Assembly (NCBI GenBank): GCA_016789865.1
Contig: JAEUPC010000216.1
Span: forward strand, 1-64,000
Direction: 5' to 3'
Source: Rubrivivax sp.
Lineage (GTDB): Bacteria; Pseudomonadota; Gammaproteobacteria; Burkholderiales; Burkholderiaceae_C
Length of the DNA stretch: 64,000 nt
Shown: piece by piece, positions 47,830 to 56,794 of the stretch
How positions within the stretch are numbered: position 1 is the first letter of the stretch
Layout of the letters: each line of letters begins with the position of its first letter
Program-made: the position numbers and the translations under genes
The notes under the pieces: generated by a model
Told to the model about the DNA's origin: nothing
Seen by the model: the letters and a program-made list of their open reading frames with translations, nothing else
The model's database searches: none

Positions 47830-47867
47830 CCCCGGGCGCCCATCACAGCGCAGTCATCACAGCGCAG

Positions 47868-49112
47868 TCACCGCGAGGGGTTCGTCGCCGCGCGCTCAAC
47901 GCCCGCACCCGTGTCACCCATCGCGGCGGCCTGAGGTGCCCGCGGCGCTCGGGGCGCCGGCGGCACCTGTGGCGAGCGTAGTGCCTGTGGCGCCCCCGGC
48001 TCGGCCCGGAACATCGCGCGCTCGACATAGGCGGCCACCGCCTCCACCTCGGCGGGCTCGAGCACATCCTTCCAGGCCGGCATGGAGGTGTCGGGCAGCC
48101 CCTCGCGGATGCGCTGGCGCAGCAGCACGCGCGGCATCGTCGCTTTCGAGTACTGCGTGAGGTCGCGCGCCTTGGGCTCCAGGAACTGGCCGATCCAGTT
48201 GCGCCCGGTGCCGCTGCCGCCGTGGCAGAAGGCGCAGTTGTCCTGGAACAGCTTCTCGCCGCGCTTCTCTTGCGGCGTGAGCGCTGCGGCCACCTGCGGC
48301 GGCCGCTCCTGTCGCGCATAGACGCTGGCGCCGCTGATCGCATCGATGCCCGGCGGCAGGTTCGGCTGCCCCGGCTGGAAGCCCATGCGCGGGTACGACA
48401 GCGGCCGCGCTGCCCAGACCGGGCCCTCTTCGCTGACGCGTGCGCGGTCATGGCAGGTGATGCAGGTGGTGAGAAAGAGCCCCCGGCCGGCCTGCTGTGG
48501 AGCAGTGAGCGTTTCGGGCGGCGCATCGAGTGCGATGTCGCCGCGCGCGAACGGAAACGCCGCGGCGTGCCGCTCGTGCCTCGGCCAGCCGTTCTCGGCC
48601 GTGTGATAGGCGGTGTTGCGCGCCTTGTCGCGCACGAACTCGCGCTCGACGAAGGCGGTCACGGCACGCACCTCGTCGTCGGAGAGGATGCCGCGGAACG
48701 ACTTCATCGCCGTGCCGGGCTTGCCCTCGCGCACGGCGGCTTCGATGGCCGCCGCGCCGATCGGTGCGGCGGTGAAGTCGCGCGGCCGCGGGCTCAGGTA
48801 GGTGCTGGCCAGCGTCTTCGAGTCGCCCGAGTAGCCGTGGCAGAAATAACAACGGAAGTTGTAGACGGCACGACCGCGTTCGTGCTGCGCCTCGCGCGGC
48901 GCCGTCGGACGCTGCGGCGCGGTGGCGGGAACGCCGGGCGTGGCGGCCGCCGGCGCCGCAGCGGCCGGCGCGGCCGCGGCGGTCGGCAGCAGCGCGGGAG
49001 CGCCCGGCGGCGAGGCGGCGGTCGAAGTGCGCCCCCAGCCACCGCCCAGGTCGTGGCCCATCAGCAGCAGCAGCGCCGCTTCGGTCACCCCCAGCAGCGT
49101 GAAGCGCCACAT
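47868..49112 (-). CDS. triheme c-type cytochrome
   Basis: 414 residues. The N-terminal hydrophobic helix (FTLLGVTEAALLLLMGHDLG) looks like a membrane anchor or uncleaved signal, then an Ala/Pro linker, then three class I-like cytochrome domains with CYFCHGYSGD, CITCHDRA and CAFCHGGSGTG. Met ligands are plausible in GTAMKSFRG and TSMPAWKDV. It starts 35 bases after the diheme gene and ends 38 bases before the NHL gene, in one operon. Likely a periplasmic electron carrier tethered to the inner membrane. Confidence 0.87.
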   Translation of the reverse strand: MWRFTLLGVTEAALLLLMGHDLGGGWGRTSTAASPPGAPALLPTAAAAPAAAAPAAATPGVPATAPQRPTAPREAQHERGRAVYNFRCYFCHGYSGDSKTLASTYLSPRPRDFTAAPIGAAAIEAAVREGKPGTAMKSFRGILSDDEVRAVTAFVEREFVRDKARNTAYHTAENGWPRHERHAAAFPFARGDIALDAPPETLTAPQQAGRGLFLTTCITCHDRARVSEEGPVWAARPLSYPRMGFQPGQPNLPPGIDAISGASVYARQERPPQVAAALTPQEKRGEKLFQDNCAFCHGGSGTGRNWIGQFLEPKARDLTQYSKATMPRVLLRQRIREGLPDTSMPAWKDVLEPAEVEAVAAYVERAMFRAEPGAPQALRSPQVPPAPRAPRAPQAAAMGDTGAGVERAATNPSR

Positions 49113-49147
49113 GCCGCAAGCCCGTGCGCGTGCGCCCGTGCGGCGTC

Positions 49148-50182
49148 TCAGCGCGCCACCGTCGGCGGCGCAGCCTGGGCCGTGCCGGGCAGCGCCGGCG
49201 GCCTGCCGAGGATGAAGGCCTGGAACACGTACTCGGCCACGTCGGCCATCTGCTGCGGCGTGGCCACCTTGTTCCAGGCCGGCATCTCGCTGGCCAGGCG
49301 CCCTTCGCTCACCGCGGCGAACAGCACCAGGCGGTTGAAGCGCGCTCGCGAGTCGGCCTCGCCGAAGTTGCGCGGCTTGGGGTTGATGAAGTAGGCGCGC
49401 GGCCCCTGCCCGTCGCCGCGTGTGCCATGGCAGGTGGCGCAGTTGGCGAGATAAAAAGCACCCCCGCGCCGGCTGTCGCCCTTCAAGCCGTTGGGGAGCC
49501 CGACCGTCATGTCGACCCGCGCGGGGGTGGAACCGGTGGCAGCGGCTGGGCCGGCCAGGCCCGCCGACCGCGCCGCGGGCGCATCGGCCTCGCGGCCACC
49601 ATGGGCCCGCGTGCCCGAGATCGCTGCGGAGGGCGGGGCCGTGGTGGCAGCCCCACCGCCGGCCACGCCCGCGGCGCCCTGGCCTAGCACGAAGCGCGTG
49701 TGCACATGCTCGGCCAGCACGTCGACGTCGGCCGGCGACAGCTGCGCTTTCCAGCCCACCATCGCCGTGCCGGCCACGCCGTGCGAGATGACCGCCGCGA
49801 TGCGCTCGCGGCTGAGCGTCTGGCGCGCCGCCGCTGATGTGAAGTCGCGCGGCAGCGTCGACAGCGACCCGGTGGCGCGGCTCTTGCCGTCGCCCTTGTC
49901 GCCGTGGCACACGCTGCAGTAGTTGTGATAGAGCGCTGCGCCGTCGCTGGCCGCCCAGACGCGCGGCGCCGGCGCAAGCAGCACGAGCGAGGCGATGAGG
50001 GCCAGTGCGTTCAGCCACCGGCCTGCGGCGCCGGTATCGGCAGGAACATCCTGATGCTCCGAATGGCCTCGGTGGACCAGATGAGCCTGATCGACCTGAG
50101 GGCCTATGCAGACGGCGCCACTTGCGGTGCCCGCGCCGCCGGCGCCGCCGCGAGCCCGCCGCTGCGTGTCGTTAGATGTCAT
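49148..50182 (-). CDS. diheme c-type cytochrome
   Basis: 344 residues. A polar N-terminal stretch of about 55 residues precedes the signal helix (WLNALALIASLVLLAPAPRV, cleavage near WAAS), so the true start may differ, but no other ATG/GTG is available close to the helix. Two haem domains: CSVCHGDKGDGKS and CATCHGTRGDGQG, with Met ligand candidates in GTAMVGWKA and SEMPAWNKV. First gene of the minus arm, divergent from the c5 gene. Confidence 0.85.
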   Translation of the reverse strand: MTSNDTQRRARGGAGGAGTASGAVCIGPQVDQAHLVHRGHSEHQDVPADTGAAGRWLNALALIASLVLLAPAPRVWAASDGAALYHNYCSVCHGDKGDGKSRATGSLSTLPRDFTSAAARQTLSRERIAAVISHGVAGTAMVGWKAQLSPADVDVLAEHVHTRFVLGQGAAGVAGGGAATTAPPSAAISGTRAHGGREADAPAARSAGLAGPAAATGSTPARVDMTVGLPNGLKGDSRRGGAFYLANCATCHGTRGDGQGPRAYFINPKPRNFGEADSRARFNRLVLFAAVSEGRLASEMPAWNKVATPQQMADVAEYVFQAFILGRPPALPGTAQAAPPTVAR

Positions 50183-50327
50183 CGCCGGCCTCGCGCTTCC
50201 TGTCCGATCGTGTGGAGGGCGTTCAGCAACTTCCTTGCCACCACGTCGCGCGGCGGCATGGCATGGCGCTTGCAGCCGCGCCCGCCAGTCTTCGGTTCCA
50301 ACCAACCCGCACCCAGGAGCTTCACCC

Positions 50328-50648
50328 GTGCACTTTTCAAAGCTGAGACTTCCCGCCGTCGCCGTTCTCACTTTCGGCATCGCTGCCTCCGTGGCACCGG
50401 CGCAGGCCAACGACGGCAAGGCCGTGTACGACAAGACCTGCGCGATGTGCCACGCGCAAGGCGTGGCCAATGCGCCCAAGCTCGGCGACAAGGCGGCGTG
50501 GGCACCACGCGTCGCGCAGGGCGTGCCGGCGATGGTGGCCACCGTCGTCAAGGGCAAGGGCGCGATGCCGCCCAAGGCCGGCAACGCCACGCTGACCGAC
50601 GCCCAGATCAAGGCCGGCGTCGAGTACATGCTCGCCTCGGTGAAGTAG
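50328..50648 (+). CDS. cytochrome c5-type monoheme protein
   Basis: 106 residues with signal peptide (LRLPAVAVLTFGIAASVAPA, cleavage near AQAND), one haem site CAMCHAQG and the distal Met in KGAMPPKAGN, typical of cytochrome c5. GTG start with AGGAG upstream. A mobile periplasmic carrier, first gene of the plus arm. Its fold is repeated as the N-terminal domain of the fusion at 56795. Confidence 0.9.
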   Translation: MHFSKLRLPAVAVLTFGIAASVAPAQANDGKAVYDKTCAMCHAQGVANAPKLGDKAAWAPRVAQGVPAMVATVVKGKGAMPPKAGNATLTDAQIKAGVEYMLASVK

Positions 50649-50660
50649 ACCGATCGGGCC

Positions 50661-51779
50661 GTGACCTCCACGCGCCGCAGCTGCCTGCAGGGCCTGGCCG
50701 GGGCGGCCGGGCTGTGGCTGGCCGGCTGCGGCAGCGCCCCGCCGGCGGCCCGGGCGCCCGACGCCCGGCCGCTGCTCTTTCCGGCGCCGCCGGACGAGCC
50801 GCGCTTCGTCTTCGAGCGCGTCATCCGCAGCAGCGCCGATGTGCTGCCCGACCAGAGGACGAGTGAACTGCGGCGCCTGGTCACCGGCGAAGAGACGCGC
50901 GGCGAACCGCTGTCCAAGCCCTATGCCGTGGCGGTGACGCGCGGGCGCATCTTCGTCAGCGACACCGTCGCGCGCTTCGTGCGCGTGTTCGACGTGCCCG
51001 CCGGCAAGCAGCACCGCATCGGCGACGACGAAGGCGTGGGCCAGCTCATCAAGCCGATCGGCCTCGACGTCGACGCGGCCGGCCAGCTGTACGTGGCCGA
51101 CATCGGTGCGCGCGCCATCATGGTCTACGGCGCCGACCGCGGCTTCCTGCGCCGCATCGGCGGCGAGAAGTGGTTCAACCGCCTGACCAGCGTCACCGTC
51201 GATCCGCTGGGCGAGCGCGTCTACGCCGTCGACCTGGGCGGCGTGAGCAGCGCCGAGCACCGCGTGCGCGTGTTCGATGCCCGCACCGGCGCGCACCTGC
51301 ACGACATCGGCCGGCGCGGCAGCGGGCCGGGCGAGTTCAACCTGCCGCGCGACATCGCCATCGGCGCCCAGGGGCGCCTGTACGTGGTGGACGGCGGCAA
51401 CTTCCGTGTCGTCGTCTTCGACCGCGAGGGCAACCCCCTCAAGAGCTTCGGCAGCGTGGGCAAGCAGTACGGCCAGTTCGCGCGGCCCAAGGAGATCGCG
51501 GTCGACCGCGACGGCAACGTCTACGTCGTCGATGCCGCGTTCGGCAACTTCCAGATCTTCAACCCCGAAGGCGAACTGCTGCTGTTCGTGGGCGAGCGCT
51601 CCGAGCGCGACGGCCCGGCCCGCTACATGCTGCCCTCGGGCATCGCGGTGGACGAGGACGGGCGCGTCTACATGGTCGACCAGTGGTACCGCAAGATCGA
51701 GGTGTTCCGCCCGTTCGCGCTGGCGCCCGAGGCCGGGCACCTGGCCCGGCGCCCACCGGTCACCGCGTCTTCGCGCTGA
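50661..51779 (+). CDS. NHL-repeat beta-propeller lipoprotein
   Basis: 372 residues from GTG 50661, 12 bases after the c5 stop. A twin-arginine-like start (STRRSCLQGLAGAAG) leads to lipobox WLAGCGS, so export by Tat or Sec is possible. About six blades follow: YAVAVTRGRIFVSDTVARFV, KPIGLDVDAAGQLYVADIGA, GEFNLPRDIAIGAQGRLYVV and LPSGIAVDEDGRVYMVDQWY. Strong similarity to the propeller at 46720 indicates duplication across the divergent centre. Confidence 0.9.
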   Translation: MTSTRRSCLQGLAGAAGLWLAGCGSAPPAARAPDARPLLFPAPPDEPRFVFERVIRSSADVLPDQRTSELRRLVTGEETRGEPLSKPYAVAVTRGRIFVSDTVARFVRVFDVPAGKQHRIGDDEGVGQLIKPIGLDVDAAGQLYVADIGARAIMVYGADRGFLRRIGGEKWFNRLTSVTVDPLGERVYAVDLGGVSSAEHRVRVFDARTGAHLHDIGRRGSGPGEFNLPRDIAIGAQGRLYVVDGGNFRVVVFDREGNPLKSFGSVGKQYGQFARPKEIAVDRDGNVYVVDAAFGNFQIFNPEGELLLFVGERSERDGPARYMLPSGIAVDEDGRVYMVDQWYRKIEVFRPFALAPEAGHLARRPPVTASSR

Positions 51780-51988
51780 CGGCCGCCCGGCATTCCCGAT
51801 CCCGGGAAGCCGGCCCCGCGCCATTCCAAGCTCCGAGACCCCGTGGCCACTGCGCCGCGAGGCGCGCCGGCCGGGCGCACGGGTGGCATGCCGCATGCAA
51901 TGTCTGCCCCGTCATGCCGGGCATTGGGGAGTGCACAGCCTGACTTTCGTCCGACTGTTCCATTCAACCAACCTTGGAGAGAAGCGAC

Positions 51989-52879
51989 ATGAGACTGATG
52001 AGGTTCACCGGTCGCACGAGGTGGGGGGCGGCGTCCGCAGGGTTGCTGGCGGCGTTTCTCCTCATGCTCGGCGGCACGGCGTCGGCAGGCATTGCCGACA
52101 CCAAGCACAACCTCGGTTCGGGGCCCGGCCCGGCGGGGCGCAACCAGGCCGGCGACACGGCCGAGATCTGCGTGTTCTGCCACACGCCCCACGGCGGCGA
52201 CACCGCGGCACCGGTGCCGTTGTGGAACAAGCGGCTGGGCGTGGCCGGCGCGCCGGCCGGCGGCGGCACGTACATCACCTACGACACGCTGCAGACGCCG
52301 TCGCTCGACGGCACCGTGGCGCCGGTGGGCTCCATCTCGATGGCCTGCCTGTCCTGCCACGACGGTACGCAGGCAATGGACAACGTGATCAACGCGCCCG
52401 GCTCCGGCGGTGTCGTCGCCGACGGCGGGGGTGCCGACGGCCGCACGTGGACCTGGACCGGCCCCACCGCCAACGCCGCCGGCCGCCTGGCCAGCGGCGC
52501 GGCGCTGCTGGGCACCGACCTGTCCAACGACCACCCGATCGGCATCCAGTACTGCGGCGGCGGTCTCGCCGGCACGGGCACCACGGTGTCGGGCACCTGC
52601 GCAGACACCGACTTCGTGCAGCCGCTGACCCAGGTCATCAACGGCAACCAGATCTTCTGGGTGGAGACGGGCGGCACCGGCAAACAACGCACCGACCTGC
52701 CGCTGTACCAGCGCGCTGCCGGCGGCCTGGGGCCCCTGGTGGAGTGCGCCAGCTGCCACGACCCGCACGTCTCCACCGGCCAGGCCGGTCCCACGGGCAC
52801 CGGGCGCACCGCCGGCGAGACGTTCCTGCGCATCAGCAACGCCAGCAGCGCGGTGTGCACGGCCTGCCACGTGAAGTGA
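51989..52879 (+). CDS. exported tetraheme c-type cytochrome (doubled-CXXCH family)
   Basis: 296 residues; ATG 51989 is chosen because GGAGAG sits just upstream (a TTG five codons earlier would include it). Signal peptide ends GGTASAG. Haem sites: CVFCHTPHG, CLSCHDGT, CASCHDPH and CTACHVK at the C-terminus. Shares TKHNLG, PLWNKR and ISNASS with paralogues at 45495 and 63528, but lacks the third haem of the pentaheme form. It directly precedes the PpiC and beta-barrel genes, an order recalling operons for extracellular cytochromes. Confidence 0.88.
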   Translation: MRLMRFTGRTRWGAASAGLLAAFLLMLGGTASAGIADTKHNLGSGPGPAGRNQAGDTAEICVFCHTPHGGDTAAPVPLWNKRLGVAGAPAGGGTYITYDTLQTPSLDGTVAPVGSISMACLSCHDGTQAMDNVINAPGSGGVVADGGGADGRTWTWTGPTANAAGRLASGAALLGTDLSNDHPIGIQYCGGGLAGTGTTVSGTCADTDFVQPLTQVINGNQIFWVETGGTGKQRTDLPLYQRAAGGLGPLVECASCHDPHVSTGQAGPTGTGRTAGETFLRISNASSAVCTACHVK

Positions 52880-52939
52880 GCTGACCGGACGAAATTGCCG
52901 ACACCGGCACACAACGACAAACCGCCCCAGGAGCCCCCG

Positions 52940-54118
52940 ATGACAACCGCCACCCGCTACCGCACGCTGCCGCCCGTGCTGTTGATTTGCGCGCTGGGTT
53001 GCGTTGCGCCGGGCGCCCTCGGGGCCGACCTTTCCAAGGCCGCGGCCGGCGCGGCCGCCCCCGCCGCCGCGAAAGCACCCGCGGCGGCACCGACACTCCC
53101 CACGCAGCCGGCGCCCGCGGCCCCGCCGGCACCGGCTGCGCCCACATCGACGCCGGCCGCCCCGGGCAGCACGCCCGTGGCCGCCCGGCCCGCGGCGCCG
53201 ACCACGCCGTTCGCCGTCGTCGGCGACACCGTGATCAGCGGCGCCGACTACCAGCGCGCACTCGCCGTGGCGATGCGCAAGAAGTACTACCACGCCAAGC
53301 CGCCGGAGGCCGAGATCGCGCAGTTCCGCCGCGACGTCGGCAACGACGTCGTCAACCGCGTCCTGCTGCTGGCCGAGGCGCGCCGCCGCGGCATCCAGCC
53401 CGATGCCGACAAGATCAAGGCCACCGTCGCCGGCTACGACCGCCAGTACGGCGGCAGCGGCCAATGGAAGACCGGCCGCGAGCGCATGCTCGCCGCGGTG
53501 GTGCCGCAGCTGGAGTCCGAGAGCCTGCTGGAGCGCATCGAGCGCCTGGTGCGCACCGTGCCCGAGCCCGCCGACGACGTCGCGCGCGCCTACTATGAGC
53601 AGCACAAAGACCTGTTCGTCGAGCCCGAGCAGGTCAAGCTCGGCGTCATCCTCTTTCGCGTCGACCCCAGCAGCTCCAACGCGGTGTGGGCCGGCGCCAA
53701 GGCCGAGGCCGACAAGGTGCACAAGAAGCTGGTGACCGGCGCGTCGTTCGCCGAGCTGGCCCGGCTGCACTCGGGCGACCGCAGCGCCAGCCGCGGCGGC
53801 GAGATGGACTACACGCACCGCGGCATGCTGCCCGAGGCCGTGCACGGCTTGGTCGACAAGCTCGCCGTGGGGGCGCTGGCCGAACCGGTGCGCCTGCTGG
53901 AGGGCTACGCGATCCTGCGGCTCGACGGCCGCCGGCCGGCGCAGCAGCGCAGCTTCGAGCAGGCGCGCCAGCGCGCCGGCGACCTGTGGCAGCGCGAGGA
54001 AGGCGACCGGCGCTGGACGCAGTTGATCCAGGCGCTGCGGCAGGCGACGCCGGTGCGCATCGACGAGAGCCACTATGCGCCGCCGCGGGGCCCTGCCGAC
54101 AAGCCGCGTGCAGGGTGA
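52940..54118 (+). CDS. periplasmic PpiC-type peptidyl-prolyl isomerase
   Basis: 392 residues. Signal peptide (TLPPVLLICALGCVAPGALG), then an 80-residue Ala/Pro linker, a SurA-like helical domain (TPFAVVGDTVISGADYQRAL, KKYYHAKPPEAEIAQFRRDV) and one parvulin domain (VKLGVILFRVDPSSSNAVWA, SFAELARLHSGDRSASRGGE). Such foldases assist outer-membrane barrels or exported cytochromes. AGGAG precedes the ATG, and the stop overlaps the barrel gene's start region, so the barrel is the likely client. Confidence 0.9.
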   Translation: MTTATRYRTLPPVLLICALGCVAPGALGADLSKAAAGAAAPAAAKAPAAAPTLPTQPAPAAPPAPAAPTSTPAAPGSTPVAARPAAPTTPFAVVGDTVISGADYQRALAVAMRKKYYHAKPPEAEIAQFRRDVGNDVVNRVLLLAEARRRGIQPDADKIKATVAGYDRQYGGSGQWKTGRERMLAAVVPQLESESLLERIERLVRTVPEPADDVARAYYEQHKDLFVEPEQVKLGVILFRVDPSSSNAVWAGAKAEADKVHKKLVTGASFAELARLHSGDRSASRGGEMDYTHRGMLPEAVHGLVDKLAVGALAEPVRLLEGYAILRLDGRRPAQQRSFEQARQRAGDLWQREEGDRRWTQLIQALRQATPVRIDESHYAPPRGPADKPRAG

Positions 54119-56135
54119 GGCCGCCACCGGCCTCGCCTCCGCCCGTGCTGGCGCGATCAACGGCCGCCGCCCCGCCCCGAAGTTCTGGTGGCTGATGGCC
54201 ATGGCTGCACTGGGCACCCCCACGGCCGAAACGCGCGCCGCGGCCTACGTGCCGGGCCCGGCGCCAGGGGCCGGCACGCAGGTGGCACAGAAGAGCTCCG
54301 ACGACGCCGCCGCGGCCGTCGAAGGCGGCGCTGCCGCCACACCCAGCGCCACACCCAGCGCCACATCCGGCGCCACATCCGGCGCCGCACCCGGGCCCGC
54401 CTCCCCCGCCAGCGCCGAAGAGCCGCTGCGCGGCGACGGCATCCAGTGGACGCTGGCGCCGTGGCGCGTCGGCGGCACGTTGGCGGTCGACCTGCGCGCA
54501 CTGCGCGAACCCGATGGGCGCCACCAGCGCGCCGGCCTCATGCTGGGCGACATCGACCTCGCCAGCCATGTCTGGCAGCCGTGGTTCGTGCAGGTGCGGC
54601 TGGGTGCCGGCTGGGTGGCCAGCGCCACGCAAGGCAGCGAGGCCGACCAGCGCGGCCACAACGTCGCATTCACCGGCCGCGCGGCGCTCACCGTGTTCCC
54701 GGTCAGCCGCTTCCCGTTCGAGCTGCGTGCCGATGTCAGCGACAGCCGCAGCAACGGCCTGAACCTCGGCAGCGACTACCGCACGCGGCGCCTGGCGCTG
54801 TCGCAGGGCTGGCGGCCAGTGGTCGGCGCCACCAGCGTGCAGCTCAACGTCGACCGCAGCCGCATCGAGAGCGCGGGCCTCGCCGACACGCTCAGCACCT
54901 ACGCCGCCACCTTCCAGACGCTGCAGGGCAAGCACCAGTGGGAGCTGTCTGCCAACGGCTCGCGGCACGAGCGCAGCGACAGCGACGAGACGACGCGCAT
55001 CACCACCTTCAACGGCCGCCACGGCTTCCACCCCAGCGCCGCGCTGCAGGTGGAGACCTTCGCCAACTGGAACGAGGTGCAGCTCACCGGCAACGGCATC
55101 GACACCGGCAGCGACGTGCGCCAGATCTCGACACTGGCCACCTGGCGCCTGCCGCGCGGCGCGCTGGTGGCCGGCAGCGCGCGCTGGGTGGAAGCGGTGA
55201 GCCTGGGCGGCGAGGCCGCCGCGCCGCTGCAGGCCGTCAACGCCACGCTGGGCGGCTCGATGCCACTTTCCGCCGACTGGCGCATCGGGCTGTCGGGCAG
55301 CGCCAACGAGCTGCGCACGGCTGCCGGCGGCGTGGCCGAGAGCTACGGCGCGCAAGGCTCGTTGAACTGGGCGCCGCCTGGCCACAACCTGCTCGGCTGG
55401 CGCTGGTCGCCCACCGCGGCGCTGAGCGGCGGCGTCGCTCACGACAGCAGCCGCGGCGACCGCAAGACCGCCGGCGCGCAGTTCTCGCAGGCCCTCACGC
55501 GCGAGGTGGCGCTGGCGCCGACCTCGCTCGTCTCGTTCGGCCTCACGCAGGGGCTGGCGACGCTGCGCGAGTCGGGCAGCGCGCGCGCCGCGAATGCCGT
55601 CGCGCACGGCGCCAGCGTCGGCTGGCAACGCGCCGAGCCCGACGGCGCGCAAAGCTTCGGTGCGCTGTCGTACAGCGAGGCGCGCACGCTCGGCACGAAC
55701 ACCGGCCGCTTCGAGATCGTCAACCTGCAGTGGAACCAGCGCACGCAGCTGACGCGCCACGCCAGCTGGAGCGTGCACCTCACGGCGCAGGCCTCGCGCA
55801 ACGAATCGAGCGAGGTGGATGCCTTCAGCGGCGAGCGGCGCGAGCAGCAAGGCGGCTGGCAGCCCTACTACAGCGCAGGTGCGAGCCTGGAGCACCAGCG
55901 CGCCTTCGACATCCCGCGCCTGCGCGCGACGGTGCTGTTCTCGGCGCAGAGCCAGCCGCTGGTGCGCCGCGCCGCCGGTGACCTCGACGCCGAGCGCGAC
56001 CGCTTCAACGCCTCGCTCGAGGGCCGGCTCGACTGGAGTATCGGCCGCCTCGAGGCGCGGCTGGCGGCGCGCGTGGCGCGCGTCGAAGACCGCACCGTGG
56101 CGGCGCTGCAGGCGCGCGCGCAGCGGCGCTTCTGA
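54075..56135 (+). CDS. outer-membrane beta-barrel protein linked to multiheme cytochromes
   Basis: Up to 686 residues. After a signal-like segment (PKFWWLMAMAALGTPTAE, ending RAAAY) and an Ala/Thr-rich linker with 12-bp DNA repeats, the rest alternates polar and aromatic residues in long strands, e.g. WQPWFVQVRLGAGWVASATQ, HQWELSANGSRHERSDSDE and SWSVHLTAQASRNESSEV, ending in Phe (ARAQRRF). Size suggests 22 or more strands, comparable with MtrB/PioB porins, though I see no MtrB N-terminal CXXC. ATG 54075 overlaps ppiC; GTG 54108 is an alternative. Likely pore or sheath for a cytochrome conduit. Confidence 0.8.
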   Translation: MRRRGALPTSRVQGEAATGLASARAGAINGRRPAPKFWWLMAMAALGTPTAETRAAAYVPGPAPGAGTQVAQKSSDDAAAAVEGGAAATPSATPSATSGATSGAAPGPASPASAEEPLRGDGIQWTLAPWRVGGTLAVDLRALREPDGRHQRAGLMLGDIDLASHVWQPWFVQVRLGAGWVASATQGSEADQRGHNVAFTGRAALTVFPVSRFPFELRADVSDSRSNGLNLGSDYRTRRLALSQGWRPVVGATSVQLNVDRSRIESAGLADTLSTYAATFQTLQGKHQWELSANGSRHERSDSDETTRITTFNGRHGFHPSAALQVETFANWNEVQLTGNGIDTGSDVRQISTLATWRLPRGALVAGSARWVEAVSLGGEAAAPLQAVNATLGGSMPLSADWRIGLSGSANELRTAAGGVAESYGAQGSLNWAPPGHNLLGWRWSPTAALSGGVAHDSSRGDRKTAGAQFSQALTREVALAPTSLVSFGLTQGLATLRESGSARAANAVAHGASVGWQRAEPDGAQSFGALSYSEARTLGTNTGRFEIVNLQWNQRTQLTRHASWSVHLTAQASRNESSEVDAFSGERREQQGGWQPYYSAGASLEHQRAFDIPRLRATVLFSAQSQPLVRRAAGDLDAERDRFNASLEGRLDWSIGRLEARLAARVARVEDRTVAALQARAQRRF
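54337..54384. repeat. 12-bp tandem repeat in the barrel-gene linker
   Basis: Two CCACACCCAGCG units then two CCACATCCGGCG units, in frame, encoding the Ala/Thr/Ser/Gly linker just before the beta-barrel. Confidence 0.9.
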
Positions 56136-56203
56136 CTCACCGGCCTTCCTCCTGGCAGCGCCGCCCCCGAACCTACGACTTCCACCCTTCGAGGCCACGG
56201 TCC

Positions 56204-56779
56204 ATGAAACCCCTGCTCACGACCCTTGGCACCGCCTTGCTCGGGCTGGTGCTGGCGCTGGCCGCACCGCCCCCGGCCGAAGCCGAGTACGGCGACGTCG
56301 TCATGAACAACTTCTCCGACGCCGCGGGCATGCGGCCGGTGGTCTTTCCGCACTGGTTCCACCGCGTGCGCTTTCGCTGCAAGGTGTGCCACGCCGATCT
56401 CGGCTTCCAGTTCAAGGCCGGCGGCAACCGCGTGGACATGCTGAAGATCATCGACGGCCAGTTCTGCGGCTCGTGCCACAACGGCGAGCTGGCCTGGTCG
56501 GTGGAGAACTGCAACCTGTGCCACAGCGCCAAGCCGGGCACGCCGACGCAGGTGCACGAGAGCACGCTGCAAAAGCTCAATCCGCCGCCGGCCGCCCCGG
56601 CGCGCGCGGCATCCGCGCCGCCCGCTGCACCCGCTGCGGGCGCGCAGGCCAATGCCGCCACCGCGGCCGCAGCGGCACCCGCAGCGGCACCCGCAGCGGC
56701 ACCCGCAGCGGCACCTGCAGCCACACCTGAAGCGACACCTGCAGCGCCCCCCGCCGCCGCATCGGCCGCGGCCCGTTGA
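56204..56779 (+). CDS. c7-type triheme cytochrome with Ala/Pro tail
   Basis: 191 residues. Signal peptide ends PPPAEAEYG. The compact domain has FPHWFHRVRFRCKVCHADLG, FCGSCHNGELAW and NCNLCHSAKPG: three haems, with FPHWFH supplying likely distal histidines, typical of c7-type triheme domains. The last 70 residues are an Ala/Pro linker from a 12-bp DNA repeat. Near-duplicate of 60489-60899, which lacks the tail. Confidence 0.9.
   Translation: MKPLLTTLGTALLGLVLALAAPPPAEAEYGDVVMNNFSDAAGMRPVVFPHWFHRVRFRCKVCHADLGFQFKAGGNRVDMLKIIDGQFCGSCHNGELAWSVENCNLCHSAKPGTPTQVHESTLQKLNPPPAAPARAASAPPAAPAAGAQANAATAAAAAPAAAPAAAPAAAPAATPEATPAAPPAAASAAAR
56669..56716. repeat. 12-bp tandem repeat (GCAGCGGCACCC x4)
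   Basis: Four units, followed by degenerate copies to about 56748, encoding AAPA repeats in the tail of the c7 protein. Confidence 0.9.
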
Positions 56780-56794
56780 CGGGAGGGCGCGCAA

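Noticed and set aside
45495..50182. Nitrite or nitrate reductase cluster
   Set aside because: No NrfA CXXCK site, cytochrome cd1, molybdopterin or copper-enzyme motifs were found among the cytochromes.
50661..50720. Definite Tat signal on the NHL lipoprotein
   Set aside because: RRSCLQ fits only loosely, and a Sec lipoprotein signal explains it equally well.
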